A stretch of 28,123 nucleotides of DNA from contig BFEA01000206.1 of NCBI GenBank assembly GCA_003427395.1, forward strand, positions 2,370,110 to 2,398,232. Reading direction: 5' to 3'. The translations under genes and the position numbers were made by a program. Shown here piece by piece: positions 9,024-16,390 of the stretch (position 1 is its first letter; each line of letters opens with the position of its first letter). Source of the stretch: Chara braunii (taxonomy: Eukaryota; Streptophyta; Charophyceae; Charales; Characeae). The notes under the pieces were generated by a model. The model saw only the letters and a list, made by a program, of their open reading frames with translations. It did no database searches and had not been told where the DNA came from.

Positions 9024-9623
9024 GCCCGACTGAGGAAGGTCGTCACTCACACGCATGTGTGCAAACCTGTGTCCGACCCACTTCCCGGATGTCTGAATTT
9101 TTGTCCAACCTACAGTATGAATATCGAAATCCCTTTTCGTATCACTGACCGCGAATGTCTGAGGGATCGGGAATCCCGAGAATATTGGGAACACATTTGT
9201 TTGTCCACACGATCTAGGACCGAATCTTTGGAATTTCCCTACTTAGCAGGGAACGAACGTATTTGTAAGTGGGATATCGACCAGGCCTTGGGACGTATTC
9301 CCCATCTCCCCGGCTGCCCTAGCCCCTATACGTGTCACGTCGTCACAGAACCTGGAATCATTATCCTTAAAACTGAGTTCCCTCCCTATCACTGTATCCT
9401 GCCCTTTCACTCCCTGACCATCATCCCATGACGCGCAATCACTCCCTACTGGCCCCAACCCCCGTGCTCGGAGTGCCTGCAGGATTACGATTACCGAGCC
9501 TCTGGCTTCATCGGCCGAACTCGCTCAGAGGACGAACGATATGCGCACAGCCTTCGGTTGAGGTCGACCGTGTCGGATTCCGAGACTTGCGATATCCGAC
9601 GTCAGCAGGTGACCAGCCAGTGA
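9024..9623 (+). pseudogene. unrecognised coding-like stretch with one internal stop
   Basis: One frame stays open from 9024 to 9623 except for a TGA at 9429-9431. The product is not low-complexity: Cys, His, Trp and charged residues are mixed (IPFRITDRECLRD, EYWEHICLS, PYTCHVVTEPGIIILK, WPQPPCSECLQDYDYRASG). There is a CxxC (PPCSECL) after the stop. I do not recognise the family and it has no similarity to the LINE segments. It lies about 670 bp downstream of the candidate promoter, so it might be an exon of a decayed gene or part of another transposon. The opposite strand is also open over part of this stretch, so coding status is unproven. Confidence 0.35.
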
Positions 9624-9944
9624 GATAACCATAGCGTCCCTGCGGTGAACCGGATACGAGCCCGACCCGGACGACGAAACCAACGGAGGCGGTAACTCTT
9701 CTCTCCATAAGCCTCTCGATCTGCGCCTACCCTCTTGCATTCGTATCCCTGAAACTTGCCACCGGAGATCTCAGTTCCAACCTGGGATTCCACCCCCACT
9801 TTCCTAAAATCCTTAGCACACCCCCTTTTCGCACTTTCAAGCCCACTCCCATTCCGATCAGGAAGTCGCGTCGGGCTTGAGGTTGGGTGTCACAAGGTTT
9901 CGTCAATGGATCCCTCCTAGGCCGCAAAAACTTAATTTGACTTT
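9624..9944. other. stretch without recognisable feature
   Basis: It continues the frame of the preceding coding-like part but with many stops. The composition is C-rich (CCACCCCCACTTTCC). No repeat copy is found elsewhere in the window. Confidence 0.35.
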
Positions 9945-10697
9945 ATGAGAAGACAGTTTCTTCAACAAGGGACGTTCGAGAGGCAAGGGTCCTACTCAGT
10001 AAGGACGCCAAGAAGGCCGAACTTCTGGGTCGCTGACCAGTTTCGGGTCGAACCACTGGTCAGGAGCTGGAGGGTGCAAGGTCAGGATCCAGCCCCACTA
10101 ATAATGTATAAAGTGAAGGTCGGGACCATAGTGCAGCAAGCCACAGTCAAAACAACGCCGGGAATTCTTGCCACCAGAAGATTCGAGAAATTCAAACCGG
10201 TTACCTCCAATAAACCAGATTGGGGGGCCTTTTGGCAGACGTTGATCATAATGTCGTCATAAAAGAGTGCAAGTCTACAATGGTTGTAGTCCCTGCTAGT
10301 GATCGCCACCTCTTTGTGGCTGCTTAAAAAAAAATGGATTTATCCATAACCTGCTGCAGATGTAATTGGGGTTGGGAATTAAATGCTCACCTATCACCTA
10401 TTGCTCTTCTGCCCACTTGCGGACAAACTGTGAATTTTGTGGTTAAAACACTGAAATTTGATTACAGGCCTTGCTTGGCCGTGGTCGGATAATTGGATAT
10501 TGTATGGGGTTCTCCCTCCTCAGGAAAAGTCCTACAAGGAGGGTTGGAGCTACGTTGGCTTGATTTGCAGAGGGGTGTTACTCCAAGAAATCTGGAGAGC
10601 GATAAATTTTGTTATCTTCGAAGGCACTAAAACCTCAATACAAGAGCAACAACAACAAGTTATAAAAAACATCAGAACAATGATTGTAGTAGACTGA
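9945..10697 (+). pseudogene. LINE copy 3, C-terminal ORF2 with zinc-binding domain
   Basis: The secure part begins about 10263: SASLQWL (copy 1: ISSLQWQ), then C-C-R-C near 10352-10363, a histidine, and HLLLFCPLADKL, giving CxxC-x8-H-x4-C as in zf-RVT. A 7-bp duplication of CACCTAT (10388-10401) shifts the frame inside the cluster. After it come LAWPWSDNWILYG (copy 1: IPCPWSWQIILVG) and VLLQEIWRAINFVIFEG, the closing W-x-x-x-N-x-x-IF motif, then a Gln-rich helix ending at TGA. TGA codons at 10431 and 10452 align with tryptophans of copy 1; TAA at 10260 and a TAG nearby also occur. The part 9945-10262 is open in the same frame but is assigned only by position. It may be the rest of copy 2, separated by the 7419-9944 block. 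Confidence 0.65.
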
Positions 10698-11114
10698 CAA
10701 GCAAGCTTCAAAAGCAAGAAGAAAGGTCACTACTGGTTTCTCAGGACAAGGGCAAAGGATAACCAACTGACAGCAATTACCACAAAGAAAAACTTGGCTT
10801 ATCCCGGTGGTTAAACCCGTCTTAAGGGTTTCAGCATACTGGTTGTAAAGTTATTGGAAGAGAAGGAAAAAGACTATTGGATGCTACATTAATTTTGTTG
10901 AGCTCCCTATTTCTACCCTTTTTTTTTAGCCTCAAGCAGTTCTTGGGAAAATACTTTAGTTGGACAGGAGATGAGACACTGAACTCGGTTTCCAGCACCA
11001 AGCCTATTTGGTAATGGCCCCTGACATTTCTCTCCGGGTTGTTTGTGAGGATTCCTTGCCTCCTTTTTCCAATCATTAATGAATTGTTGATTTTTCGAAG
11101 GAAAAAAAAAAAAA
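10698..11114 (+). other. LINE copy 3 3' UTR and poly(A)
   Basis: Non-coding sequence follows the ORF2 stop and ends in 13 A at 11102-11114. At 10973-10995 lies GAGACACTGAACTCGGTTTC followed by CAG, the counterpart of the GGGACGTTGGACCC-GGTTTCCA word in copy 1. TAATGGCCCCTGACA downstream resembles TAGTAAGGGCCTCAACA at 12312-12328 in the other copy. Confidence 0.6.
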
Positions 11115-11711
11115 GTGTCATATTAGAAACTGGCAAGCATGTTGTGGTTGCAGTTGTTTCTAGCCACAATTTTGGCGGTCTGCTTGGTGAGGAAAGGCAT
11201 GAAGATAGTAGCAGACTGCGTCGCATGTAAGTGGATGTGGGAGATCAATAGACACATGTGGGTGACGTGTCCAACATTCAGACGAGTATGAGACTGGTGA
11301 ATCTATCACGGGGTCAAAATTACCAAAAAATAATTCAAGTGGTCAGATGATTGGATTCTCTCCGGAAACCACAGACCAACGGACAAGAAAGAGAAGAATT
11401 GGGTGTATGTGGCACATGTGTTCAGCGGAATAATAATGAAAGTTATATGAGATGACAGAAACAATCAGTTGTTCAACTCAAAATTTACAGCAGATGAAGC
11501 AGTCAAGAATAAAATACCACACGAGATTATAACTACAATCCTTAGTGATTGGTGTCGTAGATCACAAAAGGGTCGACAAAAATGGTTTGGGGAAACATGG
11601 GAAAGAGTCTCCAGATTAGCGAAGCCGAACCAGTCAGTAAGGATCACCATAGCGCATTGGCTCCTCTCCCCAACGGGTTATAGAGAGTGTATGAGTTCCT
11701 CATCATAAAGT
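11115..11711 (+). pseudogene. LINE copy 4, zinc-binding domain and ORF2 tail
   Basis: It starts right after the poly(A) of copy 3, as if truncated there. In one frame, DCVACKWMWEINRHMWVTCP carries an intact C-x2-C-x8-H-x4-C zinc cluster of the zf-RVT type (Cys codons near 11217-11228, His 11253, Cys 11268). Then come SDDWILSGN and WVYVAHVFSGIIMKVI, a TGA at 11448-11450 where relatives have tryptophan, and DDRNNQLFNSKFTADEAV, equal to the IWxxRNxxLF tail motif. TGA also occurs at 11289 and 11298. The last open part (about 11469-11708) ends with a run of serines. No catalytic domain is present. Confidence 0.7.
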
Positions 11712-11808
11712 AGAAAAATATTGTCATGTCCTGTGGAATACTTTTAGGATTGTTGCTATCCTTACCTCTTTTTTTTCATCCTCCATATTTTCGATGTTTC
11801 GTCTTTTT
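11712..11808. other. short unassigned stretch before the ndhD fragment
   Basis: T- and C-rich sequence, likely the start of the copy 4 3' UTR interrupted by the plastid-type insertion. No homology is seen elsewhere in the window. Confidence 0.4.
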
Positions 11809-11988
11809 TTTCAAGCTTTAGGATTAATACTAACTCCTATTTATCTTTCAAGTATGTTACGTCAAATGTTTTATGGATTTGATCAATTTAATTTTGAATC
11901 AATTTTTTTTATGGATAGTAGACCTCGTGAAATTTTAATCATAATTTCTTTATTCATTCCAGTAATTATGATAGGTTTTTATCCTAAG
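11809..11988 (+). pseudogene. ndhD: chloroplast ndhD fragment (nuclear plastid DNA insertion)
   Basis: One frame reads [20 protein letters not shown], then YGFDQFN, an internal FMDSRPREI and [13 protein letters not shown]. The [16 protein letters not shown] and DSGPRE blocks and the IGIYP end are hallmarks of the C-terminal region of NdhD, a membrane subunit of the plastid NADH dehydrogenase-like complex for cyclic electron flow. NdhD is normally about 500 residues; only about 60 are here, with no start or true end. The A+T-rich codons (TTA, AAT, TTT) are plastid-like and differ from the flanks. It is bordered on the right by an A-tailed repeat and on the left by a LINE tail, so it is a transferred fragment and not expressed. 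The right edge is uncertain by about 10 bases, because CTAAGCTACC could belong to either part. Confidence 0.88.
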
Positions 11989-12025
11989 CTACCAAAGTGA
12001 CCCGGGTCCACTTGCCCGGCCAGGG

Positions 12026-12053
<28 letters not shown>
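11989..12053 (+). repeat. A-tailed mini-repeat, copy 1
   Basis: GCTACCAAAGTGACCCGGG, TCCACTTGCCCGGCCAGGG, then 28 A. It aligns base for base with the reverse complement of 18967-19006 (GGCTACCAGAGTGGCC ... GGGTCACTTGCCTGGTCGGG). The body is only about 37 bp, shorter than normal SINEs. Confidence 0.65.
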
Positions 12054-12056
<3 letters not shown>

Positions 12057-12182
12057 GGTAAAGAATTTCGATGTGATCCAAAGGCAAACATTGTTCAATT
12101 TATTTTTTTGCATACCCTAGTTTTTTTTCATATTTTTTGGATTTTTATTTTGTTTTGGCTTGGACCTTCCCTAGTCCTTGGA

Positions 12183-12234
12183 CGGTCAGGCCGCCGGGGA
12201 AAATAGGGTGATCCGGGCGGCCCAGCTGGTAGCC
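12183..12234 (-). repeat. A-tailed mini-repeat, copy 2 (diverged)
   Basis: On the minus strand it reads GGCTACCAGCTGGGCCGCCC, GGATCACC and, further on, CCCCGGCGGCCTGACC. On the plus strand it is preceded by a T-rich stretch (12100-12165), the expected side for a minus-strand A tail. It shares the GGCTACCAG head with the other copies. Confidence 0.45.
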
Positions 12235-12278
12235 TGGTTCATATCCGAATTTCATCCTTTCAATATGACAAAATGCAA

Positions 12279-12399
12279 GGGACATTGGGCCCGGTTTCCA
12301 GAAACCTATAGTATAGTAAGGGCCTCAACACGTTCTGTGTCGGGTTGTATTGTTGAGGTGTGTTCCCAAGCCTCAGTGCTCCATTTGCAATAAAAGTTG
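12279..12399 (+). other. LINE 3' UTR fragment with conserved motif
   Basis: GGGACATTGGGCCCGGTTTC (from 12279) followed by CAG matches the repeated word in the copy 1 UTR. A polyadenylation-like AATAAA lies at about 12389. This is probably the end of LINE copy 4, separated from its coding part by the ndhD fragment and the mini-repeats. Confidence 0.55.
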
Positions 12400-12514
12400 G
12401 ATACCGTTTTCTCAAAAAAATAAAAATAAAAAGTAGTGTTGGCGGTTCTTCACAACTTGGCACGCTGGGCGTTTGGATCCCCGGAAGAAAGTGGCCCGTA
12501 AGTACTGGAGTTAA
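12400..12514. mobile_element. TTAA-family inverted-repeat element, partial
   Basis: The right half of the element seen complete at 12979 and 13848 is present: AAAATAAAAATAAAAA, TTCACAACTTGGCACGC and the end GTAAGTACTGGAGTTAA. Its TTAA (12511-12514) is shared with the next element. The left end is missing or fused to the LINE 3' UTR. Confidence 0.55.
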
Positions 12515-12669
12515 AACCACCAGTACCTTTCCCAATTATTTTGTCAGAGTTGCAGCGCATGTTGACCCTCGGGAAACACTGGGTTGTTGTTTTGTTGATA
12601 TCCATCCACACGAAACGGGTCGCATCCGAGGCTCATTTTGCCTATATGGATATCCGCACTAGTGGTTAA
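12511..12669. mobile_element. TTAA-bounded inverted-repeat element, related copy
   Basis: It starts TTAAAACCACCAGTACCTTT and ends CACTAGTGGTTAA, so the terminal words are inverted relatives. The inside differs from the 12979 copy and has no coding potential. The start resembles the one at 13390, suggesting a subfamily. Confidence 0.45.
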
Positions 12670-12978
12670 CGAGATAAACTGTTTTAATTGCTGAAATCAT
12701 TTTTTTTTTGTTAAAATTTGGATTTTTTTTTTTTTTTTTTTTTTTGGCTGTTGGAATTAAGTTTGGTGAGCATTTCTCACTGTTCTAAAGTGTTAATGTC
12801 CATTGGAACTGTCTGTTGTGACCATTTTCAAAAAACGCTGAAAATTGGCTGAAAGAATAATTTCATTCAAATGCACTTTTGCCTTACTATTGCACCATAT
12901 TTTTATTTATTTATTTTCGTTTTTCTTTTCTTCATGGTTTGTTATATGTGGTGTGCACTCTTAATACATTCAAAGTTG
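12670..12978. other. T-rich non-coding stretch
   Basis: It contains T runs at about 12698-12707 and 12724-12745. ATATGTGGTGTGCACTCT near 12945-12962 recurs as ATATGGTGTGCACTCT at 13583-13598 inside the foldback element, so this stretch may be a decayed relative of that element. Confidence 0.45.
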
Positions 12979-13188
12979 TTAAACCACCAATACTTGGGTC
13001 ATCTATCAGCTGCGGGTCTTAGTCGTTAACAGACCGCTAGTGATGCGCTTCTAGGTATCGGACCACCAAGGCGGTAGACGCCGACCAAAAATAAAAATAA
13101 AAATGGTGCGCTAACATTTCGGTGAAACTTGGCGCGCATGACGTTTTGAGGCTCGACATCGATAATGGGGCCAAGTACTGATGGTTAA
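12979..13188. mobile_element. TTAA-family miniature inverted-repeat element, copy B
   Basis: About 210 bp: TTAAACCACCAATACTTGGG at the left and GGCCAAGTACTGATGGTTAA at the right, about 18-bp inverted ends including TTAA on each side. Internal landmarks shared with copy C are GTTAACAGACCGC, GGACCACCAAGG, an AAAATAAAAATAAAAA run, AAACTTGGCGCGCATG and GAGGCTCGACATCGATA. There is no open frame for a transposase, so it is non-autonomous. TTAA at both borders is the target signature of piggyBac-type transposons, which is suggestive only. Confidence 0.75.
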
Positions 13189-13389
13189 ACTCAATGGCTG
13201 ATAAGGACCTTTGACAAAAGTGGTCTTCATTGTCAAATTAGGCGTAGGATGGTTGACCATAAAGAAGTAGTTACATATGTTGTTAGAACGTAGTTTGGGA
13301 TGTTGTAGTTGTTATATCTTATTCGTAGGCTGAGTAATACTCTCGATACTCAAGTTGAAGTGTGAGGCTCCCGACCTCGTACTCGCATG

Positions 13390-13472
13390 TTAAACCACCA
13401 GTACCTTTCCCCGCTTACAACACATACAAGCGGGTTTTATGCACCAACATCTTTCGGAAAGTACTGGGGCAC
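13390..13472. mobile_element. TTAA-family related end fragment
   Basis: TTAAACCACCAGTACCTTTC at 13390 is followed 50 bp later by an inverted partner GGAAAGTACTGGGGC (about 13456-13470). A small hairpin (CCGCTTAC ... AAGCGGG) lies between. The right border is unclear because the next element begins at 13491. Confidence 0.45.
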
Positions 13473-13490
13473 CGTTTGGTTGGATATTGC

Positions 13491-13693
13491 GAGGCGGTTA
13501 ACGGGGATCCAAAATTTTAGCGTTTTTCAAATGTTATTTATAAGAAAACCAGAAGGCCTTTTTAACCATTCATGTTTTTTAATATGGTGTGCACTCTATG
13601 GAATTATGCAATTTTTTGTTAAAAAGGCGTTCAAGTTTTCTTATAAAGAGCATTCGAGAAATGCTGAAATTTTGGGTCTCCGTTAACCGCCTC
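13491..13693. mobile_element. foldback element with 76-bp inverted arms
   Basis: The left arm 13491-13566 (GAGGCGGTTAACGGGGATCC ...) is the imperfect reverse complement of 13618-13693 (... TCTCCGTTAACCGCCTC), around a loop of about 51 bp. Both arms contain TTATTTATAAGAAAAC-type sequence and about a dozen mismatches, so the structure is old and not an assembly fold. No open frame spans it meaningfully. Confidence 0.75.
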
Positions 13694-13830
13694 TCTGTAC
13701 CCTACCAATGTTTTATTTCCTCCTCATGTAACTTTGATAACTATACCTAAGTTTAAATGTTGATAATAAGATGACTTTGAATTACCTAGGGGGGGGCTCT
13801 GTTTGACACCTCGAGTCCAACGCAATAACA

Positions 13831-14055
13831 TTAAACTACCAGTACTTTTAAACCACCAGTACTTGGTCCATACATTGATTGTGGTGCTTCCCTGTTAACG
13901 CGCCACCCTTTTATGGCTTCGCGGTACCGGACCACAATGGTTGGAGGCGCCAAACAAAATAAAAACAAAACGTCACGTTGTCAGTTCGTCAAAACTTGGC
14001 GTGCAAGGTACTTCGAGGCTCAACATTGATAGCTGGGCCAAGTACTGGTGGTTAA
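13831..14055. mobile_element. TTAA-family miniature inverted-repeat element, copy C, plus extra end
   Basis: The core copy runs from 13848 (TTAAACCACCAGTACTTGG) to 14055 (CCAAGTACTGGTGGTTAA), 208 bp, and follows copy B through its whole length. A second end, TTAAACTACCAGTAC, lies just outside at 13831-13845, as if another member had been there. Non-autonomous, no transposase frame. Confidence 0.75.
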
Positions 14056-14635
14056 ACCCTTCCCTTGAAGAGCCAAAAATTTTTTGCGCCCCAAAAAGAA
14101 CCAAATCGGCGCAAACTTTCTTTTGGTTGGTGACGCCAACAATTTTCATAAGACGGGCCGACCTCGGAAACTTGCAATGCAGATGCCACCACGTCGGAGA
14201 TAAATAGTTGGGAAATGTATTAGAGGTTTGAAATGGCGTAGTCCCCTATATGATGAGTTGCATGGCAGGTTCTTCTTAAACCGTTAGCACCTTTCTCAAC
14301 TACTGATGTCCAACATAAAAATGTCCCATGTGCCAATTTTTGTCGAACCTAGAGGGGGTGGGTACCAGTACAAAAACTTTGTTGGCTGAAACCGGTACTG
14401 CTCCTTATAATGGACATGCCGCCGGAAGCTTTAACGAAAAGGGGCAGTGATTTTTTTTTTTTTCAGTCTTAGACCACCCCGATCCTGGCCATAAGTATAA
14501 TCGGATACATTTTGGAAAGAGGTCAATGAAAATGCCCTGAAAGGAAAGGGGTTGATAGACCCCCCCCTTGTCACACGGAGTTGCATCAGAAGCAGTCGAG
14601 ATTCTTGATCAAAAACGAAAAAGTGAAAAACAAAG
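14056..14635. other. non-coding stretch, no gene recognised
   Basis: It contains a T run near 14451-14463 and a C run near 14561-14569. CTTAAACCGTTAGCACCTTTC near 14276 weakly resembles the TTAA-family end. Nothing else is supported. Confidence 0.4.
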
Positions 14636-14935
14636 GCATGCTAAGCTCTGAATGTGATGGCTTTCAGATTCATTGATCGTGGGTCATAAGTGTTGTCGAG
14701 TATAGACTCGAAGTGTGTGTATGACAGTGCCCTCGAACGTTCATTAGTTATCAAATGTTCAGTTGTTCCCCGTTTGTCAAGGGAAGCTTCATTAAAAGCA
14801 ATCCATTTTTTTTCTTTATTCGTAAAAAATAAAGAAGGGAAAAAAAAATGCATACTAAGCTCTAAACGTGATTGCGTTCAGATTCTTTCACGATGGGTCA
14901 TAAGAGTTTGTGTGAGAATGCCCTCAAAAGTCCAT
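14636..14935. repeat. direct repeat of about 85-100 bp, period 214
   Basis: GCATGCTAAGCTCTGAATGTG at 14636 recurs as GCATACTAAGCTCTAAACGTG at 14850, and similarity continues through TTCAGATTC, GGGTCATAAG and TGCCCTC in the same order. The spacer ends in a T-rich and then A-rich stretch (14805-14849). This may be a tandemly duplicated unknown element. Confidence 0.7.
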
Positions 14936-15796
14936 TTGATATCGACTTCTGCGTTAGAAAGCCCTAAGACATTTGTTTTCTCGTTTTTTTTTTTTTTTCT
15001 TTTCTTTTTTCTTATCATTGTCAATGTCATGATGAGGACAACAACTTCTCGAAGATATTGTGATATGCCTGAACTCCTCAAAAACAAGTTTCGAATGTAG
15101 ACTCCCAAATTTCGGGCCCAACACATTTAAAAAATCTAAGTCTGAAAATGGTATGGAACAATTGTTTTTTTTTTCCCTTGGTTTGAAAATGACTTAGAAA
15201 GATCGTTTTTTATTTCCCTCGAAGTTATTTCCTTTAGAGTCAGTGCATATGTTTTCGCATACAATGTGTAACTAACAAAATATTTTCAACTCCAATTGCC
15301 CCTTTTCCCTTGGCCCACAGACTTCCTCCCCCGTTGTGCTACAAGCTTGATGTCGAACCTCGCTTTGCTTCCGAATATACAACCGTGTATTTCATTTTTA
15401 AGCAGGAAAAGGTACTGGTGGCTTAAGAATCTAGCTAAAAGAAACCCCAATATAACCTTCCCAGATCCTTCGGGTGTTGGTGGGCCTGAAATTACACTCC
15501 AACCGACACCCAAGAGAAATTTGAAAATCTCTCACATACCTTGACCGAAGCTGAGTTTCTCTCTCTGAGCTCTCAAGGTTTCAATAACCAACTCAAACCT
15601 CGCTATAGAAACCGGTCTTCACTATGACGCTTGGTGATACATGAGAGCATGCATGGTGGAATAAAATCAAGTCTCCCACTTCTTGGTACTTGTATTCGTA
15701 TAATGTTGTCATAGAGACAGATTGCGGGTTAGTTGAAGAAGGTTTCTCATTTGGTTCTTTTAAGCCAATCATTCCCCCCCTAGTCACCTCCGGCCC
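14936..15796. other. non-coding stretch with one TTAA-family end
   Basis: At about 15408-15428, AAAGGTACTGGTGGCTTAA is a right-hand end of the TTAA element family, orphaned. An imperfect hairpin (GGGTGTTGGT at 15474, ACCGACACCC at 15502) lies downstream. T runs occur at 14985-14999 and 15164-15173. No gene is recognised. Confidence 0.45.
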
Positions 15797-15968
15797 TGCT
15801 CAGTCAATCCCCTGTAACCCAGGGTAATCAATATTGGCAGTGATCGATGTAATACATAAATCATCACGCATACTTCGAGATACTCATTATCATGTCTCAT
15901 TTCAAAAATATGTATTCAAGGGACGCCGGACCCCGTTTCTAGCAGGTGATGCTCCCCACCAATAGATG
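15797..15968 (+). other. LINE 3' UTR fragment, copy 5
   Basis: It matches 6046-6208 at both ends: CTGCTCAGTCAATCCC, CCAGGGTAATCAAT, then GGGACGCCGGACCCCGTTTC at 15920 and CAGGTGATGCTCCCCACC, AATAGATG. The middle differs. It stops a few bases before the synthetic junction at 15975, so its tail may have been lost at the join. Confidence 0.65.
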
Positions 15969-15974
15969 CAATGC

Positions 15975-16012
15975 CTGTCTCTTATACACATCTAGATGTG
16001 TATAAGAGACAG
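15975..16012. other. synthetic Nextera mate-pair junction (two Tn5 mosaic ends)
   Basis: CTGTCTCTTATACACATCT at 15975-15993 is followed directly by its reverse complement AGATGTGTATAAGAGACAG at 15994-16012. This 19-bp mosaic end is an engineered hybrid of the two natural IS50 ends and is not found in natural IS50. Two copies back to back are the circularisation junction of Nextera mate-pair libraries. It is a sequencing or assembly artefact. Confidence 0.97.
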
Positions 16013-16390
16013 AAATACACCCGCTCAGTTCAGACTCAGACCTTGGTGGGTATGGCCGCCCCGCTTCACTATCACTACCCTAGCTATGGTCTTCATCGAT
16101 GCTCCCTTCTTCTTCGAGCGTTATCTTGGCCAAGTATTGTCACACAAGCAGCAGCAGCGCTTCTGCAACTTCATGAATGAACAACTGTGTGCGGCAGCTG
16201 CACTGTAGCAGCTAAATATAGAAATTGGACTTGACTTCCCGCCTTCAGACTGGTACTGGTCAGCCACGGCCTGTCTGCTGCAATCATTTTGTCAGTTCGG
16301 AAGCCTCCCGGACCTTTCCTGGGACATGCTGCATTTTTTTGTGGACTTGGGAACTGTCATTCAATCAGTACCTCTGGGCCTCAGCCCTCC
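16013..16390 (+). pseudogene. unrecognised coding-like remnant
   Basis: One frame reads VFIDAPFFFERYLGQVLSHK, QQQRFCNFMNEQLCAAAAL, a TAG near 16206-16208, then IEIGLDFPPSDWYWSATACL, LQSFCQFG and WDMLHFFVDLGTVIQS. The residue mix looks protein-like on both sides of the stop, but I do not recognise a family, and another plus-strand frame is also open over the first part. Any apparent start upstream lies inside the synthetic junction and is meaningless. Confidence 0.3.

Noticed and set aside
7432-9940. LTR retrotransposon between LINE copies 2 and 3
   Set aside because: I could not find paired terminal repeats, a primer-binding site, a polypurine tract or gag-pol motifs.
11794-12000. Intact small membrane protein gene of 68 codons
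   Set aside because: The inner 60 codons are clearly an NdhD fragment; the ATG upstream and the stop downstream come from flanking DNA and the mini-repeat.
15975-16012. Natural Tn5 or IS50 insertion
   Set aside because: The 19-bp sequence is the engineered mosaic end, and there is no transposase or target duplication; two ends back to back are a library junction.
15971-16208. Start of a protein in the 15971-16208 region
   Set aside because: The apparent beginnings lie in the synthetic junction, so they carry no biological meaning.
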